Assembly: GCA_007125415.1 (NCBI GenBank)
Contig: SLDH01000067.1
Span: forward strand, 1 to 22,917
Reading direction: 5' to 3'
Length of the DNA stretch: 22,917 nucleotides
Source of the DNA: Roseovarius sp.
Lineage (GTDB): Bacteria > Pseudomonadota > Alphaproteobacteria > Rhodobacterales > Rhodobacteraceae
Shown here in pieces: positions 8,705-17,116 of the stretch; the stretch's first letter is position 1; every line of letters starts with the position of its first letter. Made by a program: the position numbers and the translations under genes. The notes beneath the pieces were generated by a model. That model saw nothing but the letters and a program-made list of their open reading frames with translations. It made no database searches and was not told the DNA's origin.

Positions 8705-9396
8705 GTGCGGATGAGGCCGACCAGGCGCCCCTGAACCTTCACCTTGTCGTCGGGCAGAACGCGGGTTTCATAGGCCGGGTTGGCCGCTTCGAGGGCGATG
8801 GCACCGCCGCGCCGATAGAAGCGCTTGAGCGTCGCCTCCTGGTCCTCGACAAGCGCCACGACGATATCGCCATTATCGGCGTGAGAGGTTTCGCGGATCA
8901 CCACCACATCGCCATCGTTGATCCCCGCGTCGATCATCGAATCGCCCTTTACCTCCAGCGCGTAATGCTCTCCCTGGCCGCTCAGCATGGACCCCGGCAC
9001 GGCGACAGTGTGGCTGGCATGGGCAATGGCCTCGATCGGCACACCGGCAGCGATCCTGCCCATCATCGGAAGTTCGATCGCGCTGCTGACGACGGCATGA
9101 GAGGAGGCAGGGCGCGCCTGATCGGGTTTGTCACCTTCGATGACACGCGGGGAGAAGACATGGCTGCTCTCACCACCGAGGCTTTCGGGGAGTTTGACGA
9201 TTTCAAGCGCGCGGGCACGATGCGCAAGGCGGCGGATGAAGCCGCGTTCCTCGAGCGCCGTGATCAGCCGGTGAATCCCCGATTTCGACCGCAGATCAAG
9301 CGCTTCCTTCATTTCGTCGAAACTGGGTGGTACCCCGTCACGCTGCACGCGCTTGTGAATGAAGTCCAGCAAATCGAGTTGTTTCTTTGTGAGCAT
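8698..9396 (-). CDS. lexA: SOS response repressor LexA
   Basis: LexA represses DNA damage genes and cleaves itself when stimulated by RecA filaments. The 232-residue product has an N-terminal winged helix-turn-helix (about residues 1-65, [16 protein letters not shown]...[19 protein letters not shown]). The hinge is longer than in E. coli, and the C-terminal S24 peptidase domain carries the A117-G118 scissile bond in GRIAAGVP, S153 in GDSM and K191 in ATLKRF. GGAGG lies 7 bases before the ATG. The promoter carries its own SOS box. The gene follows moeA after 80 bp on the same strand, and its final codons overlap the end of comEC. Confidence 0.97.
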   Translation of the reverse strand: MLTKKQLDLLDFIHKRVQRDGVPPSFDEMKEALDLRSKSGIHRLITALEERGFIRRLAHRARALEIVKLPESLGGESSHVFSPRVIEGDKPDQARPASSHAVVSSAIELPMMGRIAAGVPIEAIAHASHTVAVPGSMLSGQGEHYALEVKGDSMIDAGINDGDVVVIRETSHADNGDIVVALVEDQEATLKRFYRRGGAIALEAANPAYETRVLPDDKVKVQGRLVGLIRTY

Positions 9397-9428
9397 CCGG
9401 CGGCCTCCACGATCATGCGTTGGCGTTT

Positions 9429-9443
9429 GTTCTACACATGTTC
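9429..9443 (-). promoter_or_regulatory. LexA operator (SOS box)
   Basis: The plus strand reads GTTC-TACACAT-GTTC, an exact match to the alphaproteobacterial SOS box GTTC-N7-GTTC. It lies 33 bp upstream of the lexA start codon and overlaps the predicted -10 element, which is the expected arrangement for autorepression. Confidence 0.85.
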
Positions 9444-9457
9444 ACGTTTTGTGTCAA
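9429..9457 (-). promoter_or_regulatory. Predicted lexA promoter
   Basis: Read on the minus strand, TTGACA (9452-9457) is a perfect -35 element. After a 17-bp spacer comes TAGAAC (9429-9434), a 4-of-6 match to the -10 consensus. Transcription would start at about 9422, giving a leader of roughly 25 nt. The SOS box covers the -10 element and the adjacent spacer. Confidence 0.65.
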
Positions 9458-9476
9458 TGCGCGCATCAATGCCTGA

Positions 9477-10649
9477 TCAAAGCGGCAGGTAGCCGATCAT
9501 GTCGCCTGACAGGCGTGGCCGATCGTCGGCGGGGCGGATCATCAGCGCATTGGCCTCGGCGAGAACGCTCAGAAGCCCGCTATCCTGGGTTTCCGCAGGT
9601 GTGATGACCTCCTCGGACACTGTGGCCCGCAGGTAATGTTCGCGCGGGCCACCGGAGCCAAGATCACACCCGAGGCGCGCGACAAGCCGCGGCGCGGGGG
9701 CCGCCCCCAGCCCCAGCATGACACGCAGCATGGGCTTGAGAAACACATGGCCACAGACCATGGCCGAAACCGGGTTGCCCGGCAGGCCGACCATCGCGGC
9801 ATTGCCCCAGCGCCCGGCCATGAGCGGTTTGCCCGGGCGCATCTTCACCTTGTAGAAAGCCTGTTCCACCCCAAGCTCGGCGGCCACGCGCCCCACCAGA
9901 TCATGATCGCCCACAGATGCGCCGCCGATCGTCACCAGAAGATCCGCATCCTGCGCGAGACCGAACGCGGCCCTGAGGGACGCGCGTGTGTCCCGCGCGA
10001 TGGGCAGGATGCGCGCCTGCGCGCCCGCCGCGTCCAGCATGGCCTTGAGGCCGAAGGTGTTGGAGGCGATGATCTGATCCGGGCCGGGGCTCTCGCCCGG
10101 CATGACCAGTTCATCCCCGTTGGACAGCAGCGCGATGCGCGGTTTGCGCCGCACGCAAACCTCGGCGATGTTCATCGCCGCAAGCAGGGCGATATCCGAG
10201 GGGCCGAGCAGGCGTGGGGCAGAAAGCCTGTCTCCGGTTCTGAAATCACACCCGAGCGGGCGAATATTGGGATTGTCGCCCGGATCGCGGATGATCGTGA
10301 TGCTCTCGCCTACTCGCGCTACATCCTCTTGAATGACAACGAAATCCGCGCCCTCGGGCACGGGCGCGCCGGTAAAGATGCGTACCGTCTCGCCCTTCGC
10401 GATGGCCCCATTGAAACGGTGGCCTGCCGCTGCCGCGCCCCTGAGTGTCAGCACCGCCCCTTCATGCGCATCCGCGCGCTGCAACGCGTAGCCATCCATC
10501 GCCGAGCCTGCAAAGGGTGGCTGGTCGCGTCGGGCAACCGCATCCTGTGCCAGAACGCGGCCCGCTGCTTTGGTCAGGGATACGGTTTCCGACCCGAGCG
10601 GATGCACCAGCGCGAAAAGCTGCGTCAGGGCCTCGTCAACTGATATCAT
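9477..10649 (-). CDS. moeA: Molybdopterin molybdotransferase MoeA (Glp/gephyrin-like)
   Basis: MoeA inserts molybdate into adenylylated molybdopterin in the last step of molybdenum cofactor synthesis. The 390-residue product has the expected domains: an N-terminal region with [16 protein letters not shown], the [12 protein letters not shown] segment, and the MPT-binding fold with [22 protein letters not shown] and [13 protein letters not shown]-terminal barrel-like domain completes it. The usual GGVSVGD appears here as GGASVGD. The ATG overlaps the moaC stop (ATGA), so translation is probably coupled. Some pipelines call this family glp. Confidence 0.93.
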   Translation of the reverse strand: MISVDEALTQLFALVHPLGSETVSLTKAAGRVLAQDAVARRDQPPFAGSAMDGYALQRADAHEGAVLTLRGAAAAGHRFNGAIAKGETVRIFTGAPVPEGADFVVIQEDVARVGESITIIRDPGDNPNIRPLGCDFRTGDRLSAPRLLGPSDIALLAAMNIAEVCVRRKPRIALLSNGDELVMPGESPGPDQIIASNTFGLKAMLDAAGAQARILPIARDTRASLRAAFGLAQDADLLVTIGGASVGDHDLVGRVAAELGVEQAFYKVKMRPGKPLMAGRWGNAAMVGLPGNPVSAMVCGHVFLKPMLRVMLGLGAAPAPRLVARLGCDLGSGGPREHYLRATVSEEVITPAETQDSGLLSVLAEANALMIRPADDRPRLSGDMIGYLPL

Positions 10650-11122
10650 GACGCCTCGTAACGTCCTGATTTTCCGCCATCCTTCAGAATCACACGCAGG
10701 CCGCCAATCTCCATCGCACGGTCCACGGCCTTGGCCATGTCATAGACCGTCAACGCCGCGGTGGAAGCCGCGGTCAGCGCCTCCATTTCCACGCCGGTCT
10801 GCCCTGTTGTCTTGACCGTGGCCTCGATCCGCACGCCGGGCAGATCGGGGTCGAGCGTGAGTTCCACCGCCACCTTGGTCACCGGGAGCGGATGACAGAG
10901 CGGGATAAGACGCGCGGTTTCCTTCGCCCCCATGATCCCTGCGAGCCGCGCGACAGCCAGAACATCACCCTTCTTCGCGCGACCTTTCTCAATCATATCA
11001 TGGGTTTCGCGGGCCATTTTCACATGGGCTTCGGCCACGGCGATACGGGCTGTCATCGGTTTTTCCGAGACATCGACCATATGGGCATCGCCCTTGCCGT
11101 CAAAATGCGTGAAGCCGGCCAC
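10646..11122 (-). CDS. moaC: Cyclic pyranopterin monophosphate synthase MoaC
   Basis: MoaC converts the cyclic GTP product of MoaA (3',8-cyclo-GTP) to cyclic pyranopterin monophosphate in the first stage of molybdenum cofactor synthesis. The 158-residue product is of family length and has LIPLCHPLP (from residue 72) and D128/K131 in VYDMAKAVD, exactly where the E. coli active-site residues lie. The start is GTG, directly abutting the trpC stop (TAG-GTG), with GGCGGAGG upstream inside trpC. moaA is not in the window. Confidence 0.95.
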   Translation of the reverse strand: MAGFTHFDGKGDAHMVDVSEKPMTARIAVAEAHVKMARETHDMIEKGRAKKGDVLAVARLAGIMGAKETARLIPLCHPLPVTKVAVELTLDPDLPGVRIEATVKTTGQTGVEMEALTAASTAALTVYDMAKAVDRAMEIGGLRVILKDGGKSGRYEAS

Positions 11123-11941
11123 CTACATGCCTCCGCCCATGGGCGGGCGATGCGCCAACAGCCGTTGCGTGGCTGCCGCCACATCGTTCTCGCGCATGAG
11201 CGTTTCGCCGATGAGGAAGCTGCGCGCGCCATACATCGCGATGCCTGCCAGATCCTCGGCCGTGCTGAACCCGCTTTCCGAGACGATCACCCTATCGGCA
11301 GGCACATGTTTTGCGAGATTGCGTGTTGTCTCGAGCGTGGTTTCGAACGTGCTGAGATCGCGGTTGTTGATGCCGATCATGATCGAGGAAAGCTGCGCGG
11401 CCCGCTCCAGCTCTTCCGCATTGTGAACCTCGAGCAGGGCATCCATGCCCCAATGCTGCGCTGCGTCTTCCAGTTCGCGGGCCTGCGCGTCGGATACGCT
11501 GGCCATGATGATCAGAATGCAATCGGCTCCCCAGTCCCGCGCCTGCGCAACCTGATAGGGGTCATACATGAAATCCTTGCGCAATACCGGCAGCTTGCAG
11601 GCGGCGCGGGCGGCAGTGAGGTGCTCGGGCGCGCCCTGAAAGCTGGGCCCATCGGTCAGCACCGAAAGACAGGTGGCCCCGCCGGTTTCATAGGCTTCGG
11701 CCAGCGCCGCCGGGTCGAAATCCTCGCGGATCAGCCCCTTTGAGGGGCTCGCCCTCTTGATTTCTGCAATCAGACCATAGCCGGTCTTGATGGCGTGCAA
11801 CACCGCCTCTGCAAAGGGGCGGACAGCCGGTGCGCTCTGGGCTCTTGCTTCCATCTGTTCCTGCGGAACCTCCGCCTTGGCAGCAGCGATCTCCTCCAGT
11901 TTGTAGGCTTTGATCTGTTCGAGGATGCTTGGGGTGCTCAT
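11123..11941 (-). CDS. trpC: Indole-3-glycerol phosphate synthase
   Basis: TrpC closes the indole ring, turning carboxyphenylamino-deoxyribulose phosphate into indole-3-glycerol phosphate. The 272-residue TIM barrel has its catalytic set in place: E60 and K62 in [14 protein letters not shown]122 in VLRKDF, E171 in LLEVH, the INNRDL loop (191-196) and S221/E222 in VSESG. It is a stand-alone enzyme with no fused TrpF. The ATG overlaps the trpD stop (ATGA), and the stop abuts moaC. Confidence 0.97.
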   Translation of the reverse strand: MSTPSILEQIKAYKLEEIAAAKAEVPQEQMEARAQSAPAVRPFAEAVLHAIKTGYGLIAEIKRASPSKGLIREDFDPAALAEAYETGGATCLSVLTDGPSFQGAPEHLTAARAACKLPVLRKDFMYDPYQVAQARDWGADCILIIMASVSDAQARELEDAAQHWGMDALLEVHNAEELERAAQLSSIMIGINNRDLSTFETTLETTRNLAKHVPADRVIVSESGFSTAEDLAGIAMYGARSFLIGETLMRENDVAAATQRLLAHRPPMGGGM

Positions 11942-12960
11942 GTGCTCTCCTTTGTCAGATTTGCCAAACGTTCGATTTTGGCTTTCGCAGCACCACTGTC
12001 GATGCTGTCACGCGCGATGGCCGTGCCCTCCTCCGGCGTTGCGGCTTTGCCCGCGACCATGAGGGCGGCTGCGGCGTTGAGCAAGACCGCATCGCGGTAA
12101 GCCCCCGGCGCGCCGTCCAGCAGCGCCCGAAAGGCCGCGCCGTTCTGCTCCGCACTGCCGCCCAGAATGTCTTCGAAGGGATGCAGCGGCAGGCCAAACG
12201 CATCGGGATGTGTCTCAAACTCATGTACGCTTCCATCCTCCCGCAACTCGGCCACCCAGCTTGTGCCGGTGATGGTCAGTTCGTCGGTTCCGTCAGCGCC
12301 ATGGACGAGCCATGCCCGCTCCGAGCCCAGTTGCCCCAGCGTTTCGGCCATGGGGCGAATGAGATTGCGCGCGAAGGCCCCGGTAAGCTGGCGCTTGACC
12401 CCGGCGGGGTTCGTCAGCGGACCAAGAATGTTGAAGATCGTGCGTGTGCCCAATTCGGCCCGGACCGGCCCCACATGCGCCATGGCCGGGTGATGCATGG
12501 GGGCCATCATGAAGCAGATACCCGCCTTTGCCAGCACCTCTTCGACCTGTGGGGCGCTGATCATCACATTGACGCCCATCTGGCCCAGCGCATCTGCCGC
12601 ACCGGATTTCGAACTGAGGTTGCGGTTGCCATGCTTGGCCACGGGCACGCCTGCACCCGCCACCACGACAGCTGTCGCGGTGGAGATGTTGAGTGTGCCC
12701 TTGCCATCACCCCCGGTGCCCACGATATCCATCGCCCCCTCCGGCGCGCGGACGCGGTTGCATTTCGCGCGCATCACGGCGGCGGCGGCGGCGAATTCGT
12801 CCACCGTTTCGCCGCGTGTGCGCAGCGCCATCAGAAACCCGCCCATCTGCGCCGGTGTCGCCTCGCCTTCGAAGAGCACCTCAAAGGCGGACTCGGCCTC
12901 GGCGCGGGTCAGCGCCCGGTCAGCGGCGAGGCCGATAAGGAGTTTGAGGTCTGTGCTCAT
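11938..12960 (-). CDS. trpD: Anthranilate phosphoribosyltransferase
   Basis: TrpD transfers phosphoribose from PRPP to anthranilate, the second committed step to tryptophan. The 340-residue product shows the glycine-rich PRPP motif [14 protein letters not shown], then [16 protein letters not shown] and the [20 protein letters not shown] region that binds anthranilate. The frame is open upstream to 13302, but ATG 12960 is the start: it gives the family N-terminus ([18 protein letters not shown]) and overlaps the trpG stop as ATGA. Confidence 0.97.
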   Translation of the reverse strand: MSTDLKLLIGLAADRALTRAEAESAFEVLFEGEATPAQMGGFLMALRTRGETVDEFAAAAAVMRAKCNRVRAPEGAMDIVGTGGDGKGTLNISTATAVVVAGAGVPVAKHGNRNLSSKSGAADALGQMGVNVMISAPQVEEVLAKAGICFMMAPMHHPAMAHVGPVRAELGTRTIFNILGPLTNPAGVKRQLTGAFARNLIRPMAETLGQLGSERAWLVHGADGTDELTITGTSWVAELREDGSVHEFETHPDAFGLPLHPFEDILGGSAEQNGAAFRALLDGAPGAYRDAVLLNAAAALMVAGKAATPEEGTAIARDSIDSGAAKAKIERLANLTKEST

Positions 12961-13538
12961 GCAGGCACTGCCATGACATCGAGGAAATTCTTCAAAAGCG
13001 CATGGCCATGCTGCGAGGCGATGCTCTCGGGGTGGAACTGCACGCCATGGATGGGTAATTCCTTGTGTTGCAAACCCATGATCGTTCCGTCTTCCAGTTG
13101 TGCGGTGATCTTCAGGCAGTCGGGAAGGCTGTCGCGCGCCACCACGAGGCTGTGATAGCGTGTTGCCTCGAAAGGGCTGGGCAGGTCTGCAAAGACGCCT
13201 TCCCCGTCGTGATGGATGAGCCCCATCTTGCCATGTACGATATCGGTGTGGCGCACCACCTCGCCGCCAAAGGCCTGCCCGATGGATTGATGGCCCAGAC
13301 ACACCCCCATGAGCGGTGTGCAGGTTTCGGCGGCAGCAGCGGTCAGCGCAAGACAGATGCCCGATTGCGAGGGTGTGCCCGGCCCCGGCGAAAGCAGGAT
13401 GCCCGCGGGGTTCATCGCCATGGCCTCCTGCACGTCGAGCGCGTCATTGCGCCTCACGACTACATCGGCACCCAATTCGCCGACGTAATGGACGAGATTA
13501 TAGGTGAAACTGTCGTAATTGTCGATGAGAAGGAGCAT
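12957..13538 (-). CDS. trpG: Anthranilate synthase component II (glutamine amidotransferase)
   Basis: TrpG hydrolyses glutamine and supplies ammonia to TrpE for anthranilate synthesis; it may also serve PabB. The 193-residue class I amidotransferase has the triad C80 (GVCLGHQ), H169 and E171 (QFHPES), and the SPGPG loop at 50-54. I chose ATG 13538 because [15 protein letters not shown] is the invariant N-terminus; the frame from 13583 adds 15 residues without support. It is the first gene of the trpGDC-moaC-moeA run. trpE lies about 3.6 kb away on the same strand. I could not find a convincing promoter in the 131 bp upstream; TTGACG near 13620 has no well-spaced -10. Confidence 0.96.
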   Translation of the reverse strand: MLLLIDNYDSFTYNLVHYVGELGADVVVRRNDALDVQEAMAMNPAGILLSPGPGTPSQSGICLALTAAAAETCTPLMGVCLGHQSIGQAFGGEVVRHTDIVHGKMGLIHHDGEGVFADLPSPFEATRYHSLVVARDSLPDCLKITAQLEDGTIMGLQHKELPIHGVQFHPESIASQHGHALLKNFLDVMAVPA

Positions 13539-13669
13539 TTGCCTGTCTTCCGTCCTGTTTTGAGGGCTGGAGGCCCGTGGCACGGTCGCGCTATACTTGT
13601 TCAGGGTTGCGCGGGGGCGTCAAGGGGCGCAAAACTCCATGTGAGGCAAAAAAGAAGAGGGCAAGCGCA

Positions 13670-15124
13670 GTGGCACGCGGATTTCTGTCAGGGGCGATCG
13701 TGGGAGGGCTGGTTTCCGCCATGGGGCTCGGGGGCGCGTCCCTCCTGAGCGATGGGCCGCGCTCCACCCCCCCCGAGGCGACCCCGCTGGAGGTGCCTGC
13801 GGGCTCGGAATTCAATCGGCCACGCGAGGATGAAGAGGCGGTGCTGCCGGAGCTCAGTGTGCAGCCTGCTGCTCCTGCTGCCCCACAGGTCGCCGCACCG
13901 GAGCCGGATGATCTGACGGGCCTCGCACCGGAGACGCGGGAATCAGCCGCGCAACCGGATACCGGTCAGACTGAAGGCATCCTGTCAGTTCCCGAAAGCG
14001 GCGGGGCCTCTCCCGGCGTCTCGGTGGAGGCCGACAGCCCGGTTCTGCCCAGTCCCCAGGCCATCGCCCCTGCCGCTCCGGTGGGTGAGGCGGATGTTTC
14101 GATCTCGACGGATCCCGCTCAGCCCGCGCTCCCGGACATCTCCGAGGATGCGGCATTTCCGGAGACCGATCTTGCCGCCATTGCCGACGCGCCCGCAGAG
14201 ATTGCCCCGGCGGAGCCCGAGGCCGCACCGACAGATCCCCAACCCGCGCCCCGCACAGAGGAACGCCCGAGCGAGGCCGAAATCGCTCCTGAACCCGTCG
14301 AAGAGACCAGCCCCGAGGAAGCAACGGACAGCACCATCGGCAATCTCGCAACAGGCATCACCACCGATCGGCTGCCATCGGTCGGGGATACGGCCGAACC
14401 GGAAACGGCGGCTGACCCGGAAGGTCATGACACCATGCCCGAGGCGGCGCTTCCGCCGCTTGAGCGCTACGCCGCGGCGTTCGAAAATCCGGAGGGCAAG
14501 CCGCTCATGTCGATCATCCTCATCGATGATGGCTCCAGCCCCCTGGGGCTTCAGGCGCTGGAGAGCTTCCCCTATCCGCTGAGCTTTGCCGTGGATGCCG
14601 GTTGGGAGGGCGCGACAGAGGCGATGGCGACCTACCGGGCCGCCGGGTTCGAGGTGCTTGCCATGGTCAACCTGCCTGATGGAGCCGGGCCGCAGGATGC
14701 CGAAGTGGCCATGCAGGTGGTATTCGAGCGGCTGCCCGAGGTGGTGGCTGTCATCGAAGGAACAGATACCGGGCTGCAGACAAACCGGCAGGCCGCCGGG
14801 CAACTCGCGCCGATCCTGCTCGAATCAGGGCATGGTGCGGTGTTTTTCCCGAGGGGTCTGAACACAGCGCAACAGCTTCTGGCGCGCGAAGGCGTGCCCG
14901 CTGTCACCTCCTTCCGCGATTTCGACGCCAGCGGGCAGACGGCAACGGTGATCCGCCGGTTCCTCGATCAGGCGGCGTTCAAGGCTGTGCAGGAGGATGC
15001 GGGTGTTGTCATGGTCGGGCGGCTACGCCCTGATACGGTGAGCGCGCTGTTGCTATGGGGGCTGCAGGACCGGGCGGAACGCGTTGCGCTGGCCCCGATC
15101 TCGGCCCTGCTGCGGGGGGAGTGA
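13670..15124 (+). CDS. Divergent polysaccharide deacetylase-like protein with Pro/Ala/Glu-rich linker
   Basis: The 484-residue product begins with a single hydrophobic anchor (MARGFLSGAIVGGLVSAMGL), followed by a low-complexity, acidic, Pro/Ala/Glu-rich linker (about residues 28-277). A C-terminal domain (278-484) resembles the YibQ/divergent polysaccharide deacetylase family (PF04748). The IDDG motif (285-288) is present, but the histidines expected in the later family motifs are not visible, so a catalytic role is doubtful (see findings). The protein should be anchored in the inner membrane with its domain in the periplasm. I chose GTG 13670 because the anchor then starts the protein and AAGAAGAGGG lies upstream; an earlier GTG at 13577 would add 31 polar residues. 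It diverges from trpG, and DUF1194 follows after 22 bp. Confidence 0.72.
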   Translation: MARGFLSGAIVGGLVSAMGLGGASLLSDGPRSTPPEATPLEVPAGSEFNRPREDEEAVLPELSVQPAAPAAPQVAAPEPDDLTGLAPETRESAAQPDTGQTEGILSVPESGGASPGVSVEADSPVLPSPQAIAPAAPVGEADVSISTDPAQPALPDISEDAAFPETDLAAIADAPAEIAPAEPEAAPTDPQPAPRTEERPSEAEIAPEPVEETSPEEATDSTIGNLATGITTDRLPSVGDTAEPETAADPEGHDTMPEAALPPLERYAAAFENPEGKPLMSIILIDDGSSPLGLQALESFPYPLSFAVDAGWEGATEAMATYRAAGFEVLAMVNLPDGAGPQDAEVAMQVVFERLPEVVAVIEGTDTGLQTNRQAAGQLAPILLESGHGAVFFPRGLNTAQQLLAREGVPAVTSFRDFDASGQTATVIRRFLDQAAFKAVQEDAGVVMVGRLRPDTVSALLLWGLQDRAERVALAPISALLRGE

Positions 15125-15146
15125 TGACGCGCCAGGTGACAGCCTG

Positions 15147-15956
15147 ATGCCCCGCCCGCGCCGAAACATCTGGGCACTCGCCAGTCTGCTGAGCCTGTTG
15201 CCGGGCATGGCCATGGCCTGCCGGCAGGCGCTGGTTCTGGCACTGGATGTGTCGCTCTCGGTGGATGTCTTCGAATTCCGGCTTCAGCGTGAAGGGCTCG
15301 CCCGTGCGCTGGAAGATAGCCACGTGGCCAGCGCGATGATCGGCACCGGGGCAGATCCGGTGGAACTGGCGGTGTTCGAGTGGACGGGGCAACACAATCA
15401 GGACGTTCTGGTCGATTGGACGGTGATCGACAGCCGTGCGACCCTGAACCGGATCGCCAGCACATTGCGCACCCGTGAGCGCTCCTTGCGGTCCGGGCTC
15501 ACGGCGCTCGGCGCCGCCATGCTTTTCGGGCGTGACATGCTGATGACGCGGACGCATTGCACGGCACTCACACTGGATATTTCCGGCGACGGGGCAAACA
15601 ACAATGGTGTCCATCCAGCCCTCGTGCGCCCCGAAATGGCGGCAGCGGGCATCACGGTCAATGGATTGGTGATCGAACCTGAACCCGAGAGCATGGCCGT
15701 GAGCCATTTTTTCAATGATCATGTGATTACGGGGCCAGGGGCCTTTGTCGAGACGATCCATTCATTCGACAGCTACGCCGAGGCGATCCACCGCAAACTT
15801 CTGCGTGAGATCATGCCGTCTCTGTCAGAGGGCGCGCCAGGCCCCCGGCGCGAGGCCCGTCAGATCCCACGCTCCGATGCGCCAGCGGACAAGCCGAAGG
15901 GTGGGGTGGCCGACATGCGCGGTCATGCGCCGCACCTGCCGGTTGCGCCCCTCTGA
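15147..15956 (+). CDS. DUF1194 protein, vWA-like, exported
   Basis: The 269-residue product has a signal peptide (about residues 1-24, cleavage likely after GMAMA). The mature part begins with [13 protein letters not shown], whose DxSxS (D34, S36, S38) is the metal-binding MIDAS motif of von Willebrand factor A domains. Later [10 protein letters not shown] supplies the second MIDAS aspartate region. This matches the DUF1194 family, which is common in Rhodobacterales and has no known function; adhesion or protein-protein contact is a guess from the fold. ATG 15147 has AGGTGA 7 bases upstream. The last 43 or so codons (227-269) lie antisense to the rluE-like gene, giving an Arg/Pro-rich tail that is probably not part of the conserved domain. 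Confidence 0.82.
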   Translation: MPRPRRNIWALASLLSLLPGMAMACRQALVLALDVSLSVDVFEFRLQREGLARALEDSHVASAMIGTGADPVELAVFEWTGQHNQDVLVDWTVIDSRATLNRIASTLRTRERSLRSGLTALGAAMLFGRDMLMTRTHCTALTLDISGDGANNNGVHPALVRPEMAAAGITVNGLVIEPEPESMAVSHFFNDHVITGPGAFVETIHSFDSYAEAIHRKLLREIMPSLSEGAPGPRREARQIPRSDAPADKPKGGVADMRGHAPHLPVAPL

Positions 15957-16370
15957 AATCGTGAGGCTGAGCCAGCAATCCGGCACCGATTTGCGAAACC
16001 TCACCGGCGGATCGCGCGGCCAGAGATCAGGCGGGTCAATGCGCTGCACCTCGGCGGGGCGCGTCGGGCCGTCCTTCAATGTGATGCCCGCGCCGAGGGC
16101 GCGCAGTGCCGCGTCATCGGGCAGCCCCTCGACCTGCACGAGATAGGTCTTCGGCAGCTTGTGCCTGGGATCGGCGATGCGAGCCTGCAGGCGGCCGTCA
16201 TCCGTCAGCAGCAGCAACCCTTCACTGTCGCGATCGAGCCGCCCGGCGGGATAGATGCCCGGCTGGTCGATATAGGCCGAAAGTGTCGGGCGCGGGGAAG
16301 CGGCACTGCCCTTGTCGGTGAATTGCGAGAGGACGCCATAGGGCTTGTTGAACAGGATCAGCCGGGTCAT
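15825..16370 (-). CDS. RluE-type 23S rRNA pseudouridine synthase
   Basis: This RsuA/RluB/E/F family enzyme makes pseudouridine in rRNA. The 181-residue product lacks an S4 domain, as RluE does. It has [14 protein letters not shown] near the N-terminus, [19 protein letters not shown] with the catalytic aspartate in [15 protein letters not shown], and the family end motif [10 protein letters not shown]. By similarity the target would be 23S U2457 (E. coli numbering). ATG 16370 starts [12 protein letters not shown]; the longer frame to 16526 is unsupported. It follows the rhodanese gene by 37 bp on the same strand. Its last 132 bp are overlapped by the convergent DUF1194 frame. Confidence 0.88.
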   Translation of the reverse strand: MTRLILFNKPYGVLSQFTDKGSAASPRPTLSAYIDQPGIYPAGRLDRDSEGLLLLTDDGRLQARIADPRHKLPKTYLVQVEGLPDDAALRALGAGITLKDGPTRPAEVQRIDPPDLWPRDPPVRFRKSVPDCWLSLTISEGRNRQVRRMTAHVGHPTLRLVRWRIGAWDLTGLAPGAWRAL

Positions 16371-16407
16371 GGCCCCTGATGCCGGACGGGGCAATGACCT
16401 GCAAGCG

Positions 16408-17022
16408 TTACTGGCGGGCGGGCATGAGGTCCGCGCGGATGGCATAGGTCCAGTCACCGCCCGCATTGCGCCAGCCATTGACCGTGCGGGCGCCTTCCTC
16501 ATCTCTATCCCCCTCAAACCCGTCAATCACCGAGTAGCTGGGAATGTCGATGCCGGCCTTGACCAGCGCATCCACCGCACGGGCGCTGCGCGCACCGGAC
16601 CGGCACATGACCATCAGCGTTGCCGGGTTCCTGGCTTCGATCAAAGCCTTCACATCGTCAATGAAGGCCGGGTTTGCCATCGTGTCATAAGCGTTCCGGT
16701 CGGCGTTGAAACTGTGCGCGGGATCAATGAGCCGGAAGGGGATGTTCATGTCGGTTGCTGTCGCATAGCCCACGAACATGGTTTCCTCGGGTGTGCGCAC
16801 ATCGATGAGGACGATGTCATCGCGCTCTGCGAGCAGGGCGATCGTCTCTTCGGCAGTAATGTAGAGACCGGCCTTCGTTTTCTTGGCCGCGCTGAGGGTT
16901 TCGCCGTCAACAGCCGTTGAAATCAGGGGTCCGGACGTGCCGGCCAGCAAAGGCGCCGGGGCTGCAAGCGCAAGACCGAGAGCAAGGGCCGGGGCGGCGA
17001 AGAGGCGGGTGAGGGGGGGCAT
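16408..17022 (-). CDS. Periplasmic rhodanese-like sulfurtransferase
   Basis: The 204-residue product has a signal peptide (hydrophobic stretch 7-26, cleavage near LLA-GT at 27/28) and one rhodanese domain. [10 protein letters not shown] (71-80) is the usual DVRxPxE strand, and CRSGARS puts the active cysteine at C140 in a six-residue loop typical of sulfur-specific rhodaneses. It should carry persulfide sulfur in the periplasm. AAGGAGA lies 7 bases before the ATG. The upstream 94 bp contain a near-consensus promoter, a sulfide-repressor-like operator and an FNR-like box, so expression is probably conditional. The physiological sulfur donor and acceptor cannot be read from the sequence. Confidence 0.88.
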   Translation of the reverse strand: MPPLTRLFAAPALALGLALAAPAPLLAGTSGPLISTAVDGETLSAAKKTKAGLYITAEETIALLAERDDIVLIDVRTPEETMFVGYATATDMNIPFRLIDPAHSFNADRNAYDTMANPAFIDDVKALIEARNPATLMVMCRSGARSARAVDALVKAGIDIPSYSVIDGFEGDRDEEGARTVNGWRNAGGDWTYAIRADLMPARQ

Positions 17023-17041
17023 GCTGTCTCCTTTTCAAGAC

Positions 17042-17068
17042 ATTCACTTTTTGGAATATGATATATTC
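17042..17068 (-). promoter_or_regulatory. SqrR/BigR-like operator upstream of rhodanese
   Basis: The plus strand reads ATTC (17042-17045), 8 bp, GAAT (17054-17057), 7 bp, ATTC (17065-17068). The first pair fits ATTC-N8-GAAT, which I recall as the binding consensus of the persulfide-responsive repressor SqrR of Rhodobacter capsulatus. The second pair forms a palindrome with 6-bp arms (GAATAT/ATATTC). The cluster overlaps the predicted -10 element and the expected transcription start. Confidence 0.5.
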
Positions 17069-17086
17069 TCTAGCGCGCCCGGTCAA
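17058..17086 (-). promoter_or_regulatory. Predicted rhodanese promoter
   Basis: On the minus strand TTGACC (17081-17086) and TATCAT (17058-17063) are separated by exactly 17 bp and each match the sigma-70 consensus at 5 of 6 positions. Transcription would start near 17051, leaving a leader of about 29 nt that contains AAGGAGA. Confidence 0.65.
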
Positions 17087-17094
17087 CGCCCTCC

Positions 17095-17108
17095 TTGACC
17101 TCGATCAA
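17095..17108. promoter_or_regulatory. FNR/FnrL-like box
   Basis: The plus strand reads TTGAC-CTCG-ATCAA, one base from the FNR consensus TTGAT-N4-ATCAA. TTGAC half-sites are, as I recall, accepted by FnrL in Rhodobacter. It lies just upstream of the rhodanese -35 element, centred about 50 bp before the expected transcription start, and 8 bp beyond the trpE stop. Confidence 0.4.
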
Positions 17109-17116
17109 GTTTCCGT

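Noticed and set aside
12961..13302. N-terminal extension of the trpD frame
   Set aside because: The 114 extra residues overlap trpG in antisense-like composition, lack similarity to TrpD, and would break the ATGA junction with trpG.
13560..13620. TATACT at 13592-13597 as a -10 for the deacetylase-like gene, and TTGACG near 13620 as a -35 for trpG
   Set aside because: Neither has a partner element at 16-18 bp spacing, so I did not call promoters here.
13670..15956. The deacetylase-like and DUF1194 pair as a defence or secretion system
   Set aside because: Both are exported single proteins without nuclease, ATPase or effector partners. Nothing in sequence or context supports such a role.
16376..16396. 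GCCCC/GGGGC hairpin between the rhodanese and rluE-like genes as a terminator
   Set aside because: The stem has 5 bp with a 10-base loop and no T-run. The two genes are close and on the same strand, so read-through is more likely.
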